A DNA stretch of 64,000 nt from Paenibacillus barengoltzii NBRC 101215 (GTDB taxonomy: Bacteria; Bacillota; Bacilli; Paenibacillales; Paenibacillaceae). The position numbers were made by a program, and so were the translations under genes. The notes under the pieces are model-generated. The model had not been told where the DNA came from and did no database searches. It was given only the letters and a program-made list of their open reading frames with translations. Location: contig NZ_BILV01000007.1 in the NCBI RefSeq assembly GCF_004000745.1, forward strand, positions 62,001 to 126,000, read 5' to 3'. Shown here piece after piece: positions 44,137-53,247 of the stretch; the stretch's first letter is position 1, and each line of letters begins with the position of its first letter.

Positions 44137-44505
44137 TTATCCACCGATGCGCATCAGGATTGCCTCACGGGCGGCTTTCGTCATTCCACGGAGCACCAGA
44201 TCGTACGAGTGGTCGATCATCGCCTGCAATTCGTCCATCGACAAGCTGCCATCTGCGGTGACTGTATTCCAGTGCTTTTTGTTCAAATGATACCCCGGCT
44301 TCACGCATTCGTGCTGTTCCCGGAGATTGGCAGCGATCATGGGGTCACATTTCAGCGAGATGCTTGCTGTTTCATCATCGGCGGTAACAGGCAGCAGAGC
44401 GAACATTTTGCCCCCGACCTTGATGACCGTCGTATCCGGGCCAAAAGGATACTCCTCGACCGCCCCTTTTTTGGACAAACAATATTCAACCAACTTACGG
44501 TACAC
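44137..44505 (-). CDS. MmcQ/YjbR family protein
   Basis: 122 residues of the MmcQ/YjbR (CyaY-like fold, double-wing DNA-binding superfamily) family: EEYPFGPDTTVIKVGGKMFAL, ISLKCDPMIAANLREQH and PGYHLNKKHWNTV. The biochemical role is not established. The start is GTG at 44505 after a purine-rich GAGGGGGGAAGGG site. It lies at the end of the glycosidase run, just past the decayed GH95 fragment. Confidence 0.85.
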   Translation of the reverse strand: MYRKLVEYCLSKKGAVEEYPFGPDTTVIKVGGKMFALLPVTADDETASISLKCDPMIAANLREQHECVKPGYHLNKKHWNTVTADGSLSMDELQAMIDHSYDLVLRGMTKAAREAILMRIGG

Positions 44506-44544
44506 GACCCTTCCCCCTCATTGGCTTGCTTATGTTGTAACTAT

Positions 44545-44867
44545 ACGTCAGATGGGTGCCGAAGTTTCGCTTCGGCGGTTGCAGCGTTTGCTTCGCCAGC
44601 TGTTCGCCGCCCGCGTAGTCGCCGACAAACAGCCGCTCGCGAATCGCGGCCAGCGCCGCCTGTGCCTCCGAGCCCGGCGGTGCCAACCTCCTCCGCTTGG
44701 CCGGACCAATAGGTCGATTCGGTCAGGTTCCAGACCTCGCGCTCCGGTGCGGCCATCACGACGGCGCCGATCCGCCCGATGCCCGCGGGCAGCCCCTCTG
44801 ACCAGCCTGCAGCCGGCTTGTCATACCAGAGCTTGGTTGCGCCATGCTCCGCCGCATTCACCTTCAT
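44545..44867 (-). pseudogene. N-terminal remnant of a second GH95 alpha-L-fucosidase
   Basis: From ATG 44867 the frame reads KLWYDKPAAGWSEGLPAG and VWNLTESTYWSGQAEEV, the start of a GH95 enzyme. An extra G near 44683 shifts it, and the next frame continues with AIRERLFVGDYAGGEQLAKQ and PPKRNFGTHL. Homology then stops near 44545, just before the mmcQ-type gene, so about 650 residues are missing. Its ATG overlaps the stop of the intact GH95 gene, showing that the two were once translationally coupled. It is a paralogue of that gene, not a copy of it. Confidence 0.8.
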
Positions 44868-47317
44868 GGCCGAGCCACCGCCTCGCCGGCAGCCATCCGG
44901 TCGTCCGGGATCAGTCGATATGTTGCCCCGGCTTCCGTCTCAAATCGGAGGTCGCCATCCTCCATCGTTTCCACGGCCACCTTCACACCGCCGTGGTATA
45001 CGGTCAGCGGCGTCCCTCCGTCGAGGCCGACCCGAACGCGGCAGGCATGGCCCAGCGTCGACACGATCTTGGCCTCAGCCAGCTTGCCGTTCGCCCAGCG
45101 CAGGCTAACCTCGAAGCCGCCGCGGGCGCGAAGGCCGCGGATCTCGCCGTCCGGCCAGGCCTTCGGCAGAGCGGGCAGCAGTACCAGCGCGGGGCGGTGC
45201 GACTGCAGCAACATTTCGGCGATGCCCGCCGAAGCGGCAAAGTTGCCGTCAATCTGGAACGGCGGATGCGCGCCCAACAGGCTGGCGTAAACGCCGCCGT
45301 GGTTATAGCGCTCCGTTTCGCCGTCCTTCACCAGCCGCAGCATATTGCCGAGCAGCCGCAGCGCCCGATCGCCGTCGCCGAACCGGCTCCATAGGGCAAC
45401 TCGCCAGCCCAGGCTCCATCCGGTGCTTTCATCGCCCCGCCGCTCCAGCACTTGCCGCGCAGCGGCGAACAGCTCCGGCGTCTCCTCGACCGAGAGCTGG
45501 CGGCCGGGATAGACACCCACCAGGTGGGAGGTGTGCCGATGATGGACATCCTCATCCTCGAAATCCCGGCTCCACTCCTGCAGTTGCCCATACTTCCCAA
45601 CCTGCAGCGGCAAGAGCCGCTCCCGGGTCTGCCGCAGTTCCTCGCGGAACGCTTCATCGATGCCAAGCACACCCGCCGCCTCAATGCAGTTCGTAAACAG
45701 CTCCCAGATGAGTGACAAGTCCATGGTGGCTCCCTCACTAATCCCCGCTGCACCGCTTGCCGTGCGGAATTTATGCTCTGGCGAGGTCGACGGCGAAGTG
45801 ACGAGATAGCCGGACTCGTCTTCGATCAGCCAGTCGAGGGCAAACATCGCAGCGTCCCTCATGATGGGATAAGCAAAATCATGTAAATATGCGACGTCCC
45901 CGCCAAAGACGTAATGCTCCCATAAATGCTGGGTTAACCAGACACCACCCATCGGCCACAGCGCCCAGACCGGATCGCCATCGCCGAAATCGCCCACCGG
46001 GGCGGTGTGCCCCCAAATGTCCGAGTTGTGATGGGCCACCCACCCCCGAGTACCGTAGTTGACGGAGGCCGTTTTCGCCCCATTCTCAGCCAGGTTGCCG
46101 ATCATCTCCAGCAGCGGCCAGTGGCACTCTGCCAGGTTGCATACCTCGGCCGGCCAATAGTTCATTTCCGCATTGATATTTAGCGTCCAGTTGCTGCTCC
46201 ACGGCGGCCGAGTCATCGCGTTCCAGATTCCTTGCAGGTTGGCCGCCTGCGTCCCAGGTCGGGAGCTGGAGATCAGCAAATATCTGCCGTAATGGAACAG
46301 CAGCTCAACCAGCCCCGGATCAGCGGCTCCGTACTCTACGATCCGCCGCTCCGTGTCCAGTCCTTCCGGAGCTGCTGTCTCCCCTAACCGCAGGCTGACT
46401 CGGTTAAACAGGGCTTGGTAGTCCTCGATATGCCGGGCTTGAATCTCCCGATAACGGCTGCCCAATGCACCAGCCAAGTCCGCCTTGGCCCGAGATGCAG
46501 CCACTTCCGCCGGAATCGATTCCGGTCGCCCCGCACCGGGAATTTGATCGAATCGATCAAAGCTTGTCGCGGCGCTGAAATACAATACCGCCTCTGTAGC
46601 ATCGAGCACGCGAATCCCGTCCCCGTGGGCGCTGACCCGGCCGTCGGTTTCTGCAACCGCCAGTCGTCCCTCAAAAGCCATTGCCGGTGAGATTTCCGGA
46701 TCGCCGTAGCGGATCGGGCGATCTGCGTTCACGTAGTTCGGCTCCACCCGTTCCGGAGCTGTCCCCCGCAGCACGAATGCCCCATCTTCCACAGCAGTAT
46801 CGTGGCGGAGCGGGCTGTCGAGTCGCGCATGAAAAGCAAGCGCTCCCGGTTGGCTGCACGTCAGCCGCATGGCGATGATCCGATCGGGATGGGAAGCGAA
46901 GACTTCACGCTTATAGCTTACTTCCCCAACGTTGTATTCCGTCACGTGGACAGCGTTTGCCAAATCCAGCGTGCGCCGGTAATTCCGACAGGCGGCTCCG
47001 TGCTCGAACGTCAGCTGTAAATCGCCAAACGGCAAATAGGATTCCGTGTATGGCCCCAGCATCTGGCGCCCCAGTTGATCCGCCTCCTCGTAGCGGCCTT
47101 CCCGGACCAGCTTCCTTACCTCAGGCAGTACCTGCCGGGCGGAAGGATTGTTCCAATCGCGCGGATATCCGGACCACAACGTATCTTCATTCAGACTGAG
47201 CGTTTCCCGTTCCACCCCGCCGTAAATCATCGCGCCAAGGCGTCCGTTTCCGATCGGCAATGCTTCGGTCCAGACCGCAGCCGGTCTGTCGTACTGTAGC
47301 CTAGTGTTTTGCTCCAT
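44864..47317 (-). CDS. Alpha-L-fucosidase, glycoside hydrolase family 95
   Basis: 817 residues. The N-terminal beta domain has [20 protein letters not shown] and the (alpha/alpha)6 barrel has [18 protein letters not shown] and [13 protein letters not shown]. The Asn pair in NIN, a Glu in STSPEHKF and the Asp in [10 protein letters not shown] correspond to the catalytic residues known from Bifidobacterium AfcA. GH95 enzymes invert alpha-1,2-L-fucosyl or related L-galactosyl linkages. No signal peptide, so it acts on imported oligosaccharides. GGGAGG lies 8 nt before ATG 47317. It follows the GH110 gene by 25 bp. Confidence 0.93.
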   Translation of the reverse strand: MEQNTRLQYDRPAAVWTEALPIGNGRLGAMIYGGVERETLSLNEDTLWSGYPRDWNNPSARQVLPEVRKLVREGRYEEADQLGRQMLGPYTESYLPFGDLQLTFEHGAACRNYRRTLDLANAVHVTEYNVGEVSYKREVFASHPDRIIAMRLTCSQPGALAFHARLDSPLRHDTAVEDGAFVLRGTAPERVEPNYVNADRPIRYGDPEISPAMAFEGRLAVAETDGRVSAHGDGIRVLDATEAVLYFSAATSFDRFDQIPGAGRPESIPAEVAASRAKADLAGALGSRYREIQARHIEDYQALFNRVSLRLGETAAPEGLDTERRIVEYGAADPGLVELLFHYGRYLLISSSRPGTQAANLQGIWNAMTRPPWSSNWTLNINAEMNYWPAEVCNLAECHWPLLEMIGNLAENGAKTASVNYGTRGWVAHHNSDIWGHTAPVGDFGDGDPVWALWPMGGVWLTQHLWEHYVFGGDVAYLHDFAYPIMRDAAMFALDWLIEDESGYLVTSPSTSPEHKFRTASGAAGISEGATMDLSLIWELFTNCIEAAGVLGIDEAFREELRQTRERLLPLQVGKYGQLQEWSRDFEDEDVHHRHTSHLVGVYPGRQLSVEETPELFAAARQVLERRGDESTGWSLGWRVALWSRFGDGDRALRLLGNMLRLVKDGETERYNHGGVYASLLGAHPPFQIDGNFAASAGIAEMLLQSHRPALVLLPALPKAWPDGEIRGLRARGGFEVSLRWANGKLAEAKIVSTLGHACRVRVGLDGGTPLTVYHGGVKVAVETMEDGDLRFETEAGATYRLIPDDRMAAGEAVARP

Positions 47318-47342
47318 CTTGTTTTCCTCCCCTACCAGATCT

Positions 47343-49061
47343 TTAGTTACTCTTCACCTGCTCTTCATCGCCAAGAAACACATTGTCTGCGATCACCGCA
47401 TCCGGGCATGCCTCCAAGATGACGGCACTTCCCTGGTCAAATTCCCCAGCGAACGCCAGCGATATCTCGTTCCCTCGAAACACCAAGTCCTGTACGCAAC
47501 GTGCGGACAGCAGCAAGCCGCACACCGATTCGAAACGATTGTGCACGATGGCAATTCCGCGATGAACCGCTATCTCCGGATGTACCTCCCGATTCTCCGG
47601 CGCAATGGTGATCACTGCATGCGTTTCGCCGCCGCAGTCGAAGAATTGATTATCCTCGATAACCATCTCCTCAACTGTACCTGACTCAAACCAGGAGCGC
47701 GCATCAGCCGCAACAAGAATGGCGCTCATCTGTATCCTTTCAAATACGTTACCATGGATCACGGTTCGCCGCCGCGTGGAAGCCAGCACCCCGCGCGTCG
47801 GAATACGGGCGAAGTGGTTGCCCGTAATTTCCACCTCCGGGGACCAGGTGACGTTCTCGATCACATCTTGCGGCCTCATCTCCCTTGGGGTTGGCTGCTC
47901 CAGCGTAAGCAGCAGCTCGCGAGGGTTTAACCGCAGAACCTCACTCACCCTGCCGCTTCCGTAGGTCACCAGCGTATCCGTATGAACGAAGCCGATCTCG
48001 TCCCCGGCACGGAAAGCCGGGATCCCATAAGTTTGAGGATGCATGAACCTTACCAACAGCTGATTAGGCGCCGGACGGCCAACAATTTGCAGGTAGGTCC
48101 CATGGACGTTAATCGCGTCGTCATGTGCCCCGGCAAACCGGCAATCCCGAATCACCGCTTGCCCCCGGCAGCCAGACAGATGGATGAAATCCGCGAAGCC
48201 GGCCACCGTCCGGCCGCTTTCGGCCCTTGGCGACAGGTCCAAGCGCTCGAAAACGAGGTTTTCGCTGAATTGTCCCACCAGCCCTAGCCCATGCATAAAA
48301 TGAAACCCGCAGCCTGTGAACGTGATATTCGCACTTTCATGGACAAGGACGCCTACTTGATCACGGATTCCATCCCGCATCTGAACTACGCGACCGGGGG
48401 CCAATCCCTCAGGTATACCGCGGTCAAAATAAAACCTGATCCGACCAGGACCAACTTCCTCCACCAGGGTCGTCTTCCGCTCCAGCCAATTGTCCACCCG
48501 CCAGGTTGTATTTTCCGCCGGTTCACATAGCTGCATCGGCCCAGACTGAAAGCGCCAGCCCTCACCAACCCATGTCAGTCGGCCTTCCTGAATAGCATAC
48601 CTCGAATCGGGATGCACCACCGCCTCCATCCAACACGCCTCAGGCTCGCAATGCACCACGGTCATTTCTGCCACTGTCGGTTGGGCGTAATCGAAGTGAA
48701 GGTCCTGGATGACGATGTCCTTGCTGCCGTCGATCAGCAGCATTGTCTGCTTGCCGTGGAACATGAACAGAGACCCGTTCCCCTTAATGGTCAACTGCTT
48801 TTGTCCTTTCAGCAGCATCCCAATTGTTTTCGTAATATCGAAATGCTCCTCTTCACTTGCGGTATTGGTGACATGATAAGGAGCCCGAATCGCCGATTGC
48901 GGATAAAAATGATACCGGCCCAAAGGCACCTCCAGCACAACAGGCCCTTCTGTTTGCATAGCGGCTTCCAGCGCCATCTGCATCGCGGGCTGCGTATCCT
49001 CTTGCGTATCCGGCCGAGCCCCATAATCACTTAAGGAGATCACAATCACAGGTAGGTTCAT
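47343..49061 (-). CDS. Alpha-1,3-galactosidase, glycoside hydrolase family 110
   Basis: 572 residues of right-handed parallel beta-helix. [20 protein letters not shown] at the N-terminus, [12 protein letters not shown] and [17 protein letters not shown] match GH110 (GlaA/GlaB), where the Asp pair of HDD is catalytic. Known members remove the terminal alpha-1,3-galactose of blood-group B and linear Gal-alpha-1,3-Gal structures. Coupled to a fucosidase it would strip B-type ends, or a similar plant or algal glycan. No signal peptide. GAGGAGG abuts ATG 49061 without a spacer, so an in-frame GTG four codons later might be used. Confidence 0.88.
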   Translation of the reverse strand: MNLPVIVISLSDYGARPDTQEDTQPAMQMALEAAMQTEGPVVLEVPLGRYHFYPQSAIRAPYHVTNTASEEEHFDITKTIGMLLKGQKQLTIKGNGSLFMFHGKQTMLLIDGSKDIVIQDLHFDYAQPTVAEMTVVHCEPEACWMEAVVHPDSRYAIQEGRLTWVGEGWRFQSGPMQLCEPAENTTWRVDNWLERKTTLVEEVGPGRIRFYFDRGIPEGLAPGRVVQMRDGIRDQVGVLVHESANITFTGCGFHFMHGLGLVGQFSENLVFERLDLSPRAESGRTVAGFADFIHLSGCRGQAVIRDCRFAGAHDDAINVHGTYLQIVGRPAPNQLLVRFMHPQTYGIPAFRAGDEIGFVHTDTLVTYGSGRVSEVLRLNPRELLLTLEQPTPREMRPQDVIENVTWSPEVEITGNHFARIPTRGVLASTRRRTVIHGNVFERIQMSAILVAADARSWFESGTVEEMVIEDNQFFDCGGETHAVITIAPENREVHPEIAVHRGIAIVHNRFESVCGLLLSARCVQDLVFRGNEISLAFAGEFDQGSAVILEACPDAVIADNVFLGDEEQVKSN

Positions 49062-49217
49062 CCTCCTCGGGCACCTCCATTCGGAGCGTATCCCACATGT
49101 GTTCAGAAGCTAGTTCTGGCGTTATCCTATCTTCGCTCAACATACCACATCTGCTCCTCTCCATCTATCACTGTTTTGGAAAAATAATGCCGGAAAATGT
49201 CCCTTTTGGGGGCTGAG

Positions 49218-49246
49218 AAAAAGGGAATGCCGGCCCAAAGGCCGGC
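49218..49246 (-). terminator. Terminator after the island's binding-protein gene
   Basis: GCCGGCC-CAAA-GGCCGGC (49229-49246); on the minus strand ATTCCCTTTTTC follows. It separates the importer operon from the GH110-GH95 run. I could not find a convincing promoter in 49062-49217. Confidence 0.7.
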
Positions 49247-49289
49247 TTCCTTGATTCAAGCCGCGATCATGCGACCAGAGAGGATCTAA

Positions 49290-50963
49290 TTATTTCGCCA
49301 ATTGATCATAAGCCTTCTGCAGGATCTCCAGATAACGATCCAGCTTCAGAGCCTTCAGCCCTTTCACATAAGCGTCCCAATCCTTGTTCAGATCCTTGTT
49401 GCCCGTGATGAACTGCAGTTGGCTCTGCTCAATATAATTTTTCAGGTTCGTTTGCAGCATGCTGGCTTCGTCAATTTCGCTCGGATCGATCCAGATCGCC
49501 CAGATAGGGAAAATCTCACTCGGCTCATGCCCCTGATAGAGGAGCGTAGCGTTGTACAATCTGCGTTCATAGCCGTCCGAAGCATAAATATCTTCACCTT
49601 GAACCCAAGTGTCGCGATACTCCTTCGGCATATAGAAATGCCCCATGCCGCTCCAGCCTGCATTACGCGGTGCTTCGCCTTCCTTCATCGGGATTTGCTT
49701 GACCATCGGCGTTGCATTTTCGCCCAGCGCTTTATCCCCAGGCTCCGGATCGGTCCAGTCGATGCCCTTCAAGCCGCTGGCGGCATTCGTTTGGCCTTCC
49801 GGCGTGTACATGTAGTCAATCGCTTTAATCAAAGCGATTTGCGCTTCCTCGCTGGCCTTATTCGTAATGACGAATTTCGCCCCAGAGGTGACGCCGCCGT
49901 TGTCATGCGTCGCATACGAAACCCCATTTGGCCCGCTCAAAGGCGCCAGCGGGTTATAATGGGCGGAACGCGAGTTGCCCGGATCGATGTTGATGAAGAT
50001 CGCAGGATGCATACCTGCCCCGGCACCGAGAATTTCCGCATCTGCGTTTTCCCCGATTTTCTTGTAGGCTTCCGCGTTTTGCGTAAAGGCCCCCGGGTCA
50101 ATCAACCCTTCATCATACAGCGATTTGATATAAGCCAAACCTTCTCTCCATTCCGGCTTGATCGCTGCCGAGACGACCTTCCCATTCTCCAGATTTAAGT
50201 AGTTGCGGTCGTCGTCATATACGAAGGCATTCATCAGATACGGCACGATACGTACGCCAAAGTCTTCAATGGAACCGCTGAGCGGCACTTCGTCGGCTTT
50301 GCCGTTACCGTTTGGATCTTGAGTTTTGAACGCCTGCAGCATCGCTTTGAACTCTTCCGTTGTTTTAGGCTCTTCCATATTCAGCTTCTTCAGCCACTCG
50401 GTATTCACCCACATTTTGTTCGGATAAGAGCAGTGGAAGCACTCCGTATAAGCGCCAAGCCCGTAAATATTACCGTCCGGAGCTGTGTACAGCGCTTTCA
50501 TTTCTGGCGTTTCTTCCATGGCCTTTTTAATGTTAGGGGCATATTTATCGATCAGGTCGTTCAGCGGAATCAACACCCCTTGCTGGCCGTATTTAAGTAC
50601 ATCCGCTTGAGAGAACTCATCGATATATGCCGTCAACAGGTAAGCCTCCGGGTAATCGCCGCTCGCCAATGAAATTTGGCGTTTCTCCTTCGCGCCGTCA
50701 GACGGGTTAATCTGCCAATTAAATTTAATGTTAAACTTCTCTTCCAAAAACTTCGTAAACTTGTTGGTCGGAATGTCGATGCCCGATTCCTGAACTGCGA
50801 ACACGCTGATTTCCACCGGTTTCGTGGATTCGGCGCCGCCGGACGAGCCGTTGCCCTGGGCGCTGTTCGAGCTCTCTGTATTTTTCCCCGAACAGCCGCT
50901 GAGGACCAGCGTAACCGCTAGAACCAGCATGAACATACTAAGCAGGGTTTTTTTCAAATTCAA
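49290..50963 (-). CDS. Extracellular solute-binding lipoprotein (LipO/LplA type)
   Basis: About 557 residues. Signal sequence LKKTLLSMFMLVLAVTLVLSGC with the lipobox LSGC, a Ser/Asn/Gly linker and a long CUT1-like binding domain (EEKFNIKFNWQINPSDGAKE, GVLIPLNDLIDKYAPN). The TTG at 50963 lies 9 nt after GGGAG; a TTG two codons later is also possible, and the longer upstream frame is not a signal peptide. It is the third gene of the importer, after both permeases. Confidence 0.88.
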   Translation of the reverse strand: MNLKKTLLSMFMLVLAVTLVLSGCSGKNTESSNSAQGNGSSGGAESTKPVEISVFAVQESGIDIPTNKFTKFLEEKFNIKFNWQINPSDGAKEKRQISLASGDYPEAYLLTAYIDEFSQADVLKYGQQGVLIPLNDLIDKYAPNIKKAMEETPEMKALYTAPDGNIYGLGAYTECFHCSYPNKMWVNTEWLKKLNMEEPKTTEEFKAMLQAFKTQDPNGNGKADEVPLSGSIEDFGVRIVPYLMNAFVYDDDRNYLNLENGKVVSAAIKPEWREGLAYIKSLYDEGLIDPGAFTQNAEAYKKIGENADAEILGAGAGMHPAIFINIDPGNSRSAHYNPLAPLSGPNGVSYATHDNGGVTSGAKFVITNKASEEAQIALIKAIDYMYTPEGQTNAASGLKGIDWTDPEPGDKALGENATPMVKQIPMKEGEAPRNAGWSGMGHFYMPKEYRDTWVQGEDIYASDGYERRLYNATLLYQGHEPSEIFPIWAIWIDPSEIDEASMLQTNLKNYIEQSQLQFITGNKDLNKDWDAYVKGLKALKLDRYLEILQKAYDQLAK

Positions 50964-51102
50964 ATTTGATCGCTCCCTTTTTGTATAGATGTCATTCGTT
51001 TCCCTTCTGCAACTCTCATGGTGCCAATCGAGAGCATCACCTCCTTCTATCATGAAGTCCGCCGCCTTTTGGCGCAACCGCTACTTTATGGAGGAGCAGG
51101 AA

Positions 51103-52008
51103 TCAGCCTTTCACTGAACCAACCAACATCCCTTGAACAAAATAGCGCTGCACAAACGGATAGATGATCAGCACCGGCAGCGTGGCCACCACAATTAACG
51201 AGTATTTCAGCAATTCAGCCAACTGCTGCTTCTCGACCATGGCGATCGCATCCATGTTGCTGCCGCTGTTGTTCTGGATAATGATGCTTCGCAAGATCAG
51301 CTGCAGCGGGAACAGATCCGCCGACTTCAAGTAAATCAACGCATCGAAATAAGCGTTCCACTGCCCAACTGCATACATCAGCACGAGTACGGCAATGATG
51401 GGTTTCGACAACGGCAGCACTACGCTCCAGATGAACCTCAGATCGCTGCAGCCGTCGATTTCACTTGCTTCCAGCAGCTCCTCGGGAATCGAGGTCTGGA
51501 AGAAGGAGCGGGCGATGATCACCTGCCAGACCCAGATCGCATTGGGGATCAGAAGGGCCCAGCGCGTATCGATTAGATCCAGCCCCTTCACCACCATATA
51601 AGTCGGAATCAAGCCCCCGCTAAAAATCATCGTGAAGGTAATAAACATCATTAACGCGTTTCGTCCGAAGAACGAACGGCGTGACAGCGGATAGGCAATC
51701 ATGATGGTCAACGTGACACTGATCAGGGTTCCGGCGGTTGTATAAAAGATCGAGTTCAGGTAGCCGGTGATCACCTCACCTCTGCGAAACAATTCTTCAA
51801 AGCCTTTAAACGACAGGTCCACCGGCCACAACCAGACCCGGCCCGATGTAACCGCCGCCGGAGAGCTGATGGAGCTGCTGATGATATAGATGAGCGGATA
51901 AAGCACAATGATGACGAGCAGGGTCAGGATCACGTAGATGAAGCCAAGAAATATCCGGTCTCCTGCTGATTCTTTGATTCTTCGCTTTGGGGTTGCTATA
52001 GCTGCCAT
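51103..52008 (-). CDS. ABC transporter permease (LplC/CarB type)
   Basis: 301 residues with six predicted membrane spans; EAA loop EASEIDGCSDLRFIWSVVLP and C-terminal YPFVQRYFVQGMLVGSVKG, the usual end of this family. It lies 15 bp after the LplB-type permease and 139 bp before the binding-protein gene. It imports an oligosaccharide, probably for GH110 and GH95. Confidence 0.9.
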   Translation of the reverse strand: MAAIATPKRRIKESAGDRIFLGFIYVILTLLVIIVLYPLIYIISSSISSPAAVTSGRVWLWPVDLSFKGFEELFRRGEVITGYLNSIFYTTAGTLISVTLTIMIAYPLSRRSFFGRNALMMFITFTMIFSGGLIPTYMVVKGLDLIDTRWALLIPNAIWVWQVIIARSFFQTSIPEELLEASEIDGCSDLRFIWSVVLPLSKPIIAVLVLMYAVGQWNAYFDALIYLKSADLFPLQLILRSIIIQNNSGSNMDAIAMVEKQQLAELLKYSLIVVATLPVLIIYPFVQRYFVQGMLVGSVKG

Positions 52009-52023
52009 ATCCTAACTCCTTTC

Positions 52024-52992
52024 CTACCAGATGCTGCTCTTCGTCAGCCGCTTGGCCAATCCGTTAACAGTCAGCAGCAGAACGAGATTGATGATGGAAT
52101 TAAACAAACCAACCGCAGTGGCGAAGCTGTAGTTCGCATTCAGCAGGCCGATTCGATAAACGTAGGTTGCGATAATTTCGGAATTCACCAGGTTTAGCGG
52201 ATTTTGCAGCAGGTACACCTTCTCGAAGCCGAGCGCCATGACGTTGCCGACGTTCAGGATCAGGATGATGACGATGGTTGGTACGATACCTGGCAAATCG
52301 ACGTGGCGAATTTTTTGAAACCGCGAAGCGCCGTCCACCTTCGCCGCTTCATACAAGGTTGGATCAACTCCCGCCAAAGCAGCCAGATAGATCACAGCGT
52401 TATAACCGGCGGTTTGCCAAATGTCCGAACAGACGTAAATCGAGCGGAACATCCCCGGTTCCCCCAGGAAATTGATGGACTCAAACCCGAAGTAATTGAG
52501 AGCGACATTGGCAAAGCCGAGCCGAGGGGCAAGAAACAGCATAATAATCGACACCATAACCACCGTCGAAATGAAATACGGTGCAAAGGAAACCAGCTGC
52601 ACGAATTTCTTGAAGCGGCCGGCGCGAATTTCATTGATCATTAACGCCAAAATGATCGGAATCGGAAATCCGGCAAGAATGAGATAACCGCTGAGAAAAA
52701 TTGTGTTCTTCACCAACGTCCAAAACTGTGGATTTTCAAAGAACAGCTGGAAATGCTTGAACCCTACCCACGGACTTCCCCAGATCCCTTTGATCACGTT
52801 GTAGTCCTTAAACGCCAGCACCGCATTCAGCATCGGGTAATATTTAAAAATTAGAAAAAACAAAATGGGAGGAATGACCAGCAGATGCAGCTGCCAGTGC
52901 TTCTTGATATTTCTGCGTGCGGTCCGCCAGTAGCTGGCCTTGCGCTTGGCGTCCGGGACGTAATCCGGTTTGAAAGCAAGTTGTTTTTCCAG
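52024..52992 (-). CDS. ABC transporter permease (LplB type), probable CTG start
   Basis: 322 residues if started at CTG 52992. The protein then begins LEKQLAFKPDYVP, with a basic cytoplasmic tail and a first span LLVIPPILFFLIF, as in LplB homologues. AGGGGG lies 7 nt upstream of the CTG. No ATG, GTG or TTG occurs in frame before a TTG at 52863, which would cut into the first membrane span. The EAA loop is EAAKVDGASRFQKIRHVDLP. First gene of the importer operon. Confidence 0.82.
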   Translation of the reverse strand: MEKQLAFKPDYVPDAKRKASYWRTARRNIKKHWQLHLLVIPPILFFLIFKYYPMLNAVLAFKDYNVIKGIWGSPWVGFKHFQLFFENPQFWTLVKNTIFLSGYLILAGFPIPIILALMINEIRAGRFKKFVQLVSFAPYFISTVVMVSIIMLFLAPRLGFANVALNYFGFESINFLGEPGMFRSIYVCSDIWQTAGYNAVIYLAALAGVDPTLYEAAKVDGASRFQKIRHVDLPGIVPTIVIILILNVGNVMALGFEKVYLLQNPLNLVNSEIIATYVYRIGLLNANYSFATAVGLFNSIINLVLLLTVNGLAKRLTKSSIW

Positions 52993-53033
52993 GACAATTC
53001 CCCCTATACGTTTGGTAAGTACCTTGATGGATA

Positions 53034-53047
53034 TGATAGCGTTTTCT
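53034..53047 (-). promoter_or_regulatory. cre-like site before the LplB-type gene
   Basis: TGATAGCGTTTTCT on the plus strand agrees with the cre consensus at 13 of 14 positions. It overlaps a weak minus-strand TATCAT -10 and lies 42 bp upstream of the CTG start, so CcpA could repress the importer. Confidence 0.65.
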
Positions 53048-53165
53048 CGTTGAGTCGATCATAGGTCATGTTTGGCGGCATTGAACAGGTACACTTCCGT
53101 CTTTTGGCGTACAGTTCTCCCGTTTTTGAGGGAACATTCTTCGGTACGGGAGCCATGATTCCGCA

Positions 53166-53214
53166 AATAAAAAACAGCGACCGCCCCCTTCCCATTGGAA
53201 GGTACAGTCGCTGT
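53166..53214 (-). terminator. Terminator of the AraC sensor-regulator gene
   Basis: ACAGCGAC/GTCGCTGT (53174-53181, 53207-53214) with an inner CTTCC/GGAAG stem; on the minus strand a T run follows. Confidence 0.88.
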
Positions 53215-53247
53215 GAAAGCCGGGATGAATCGTGAGGCCGCTTGGGA

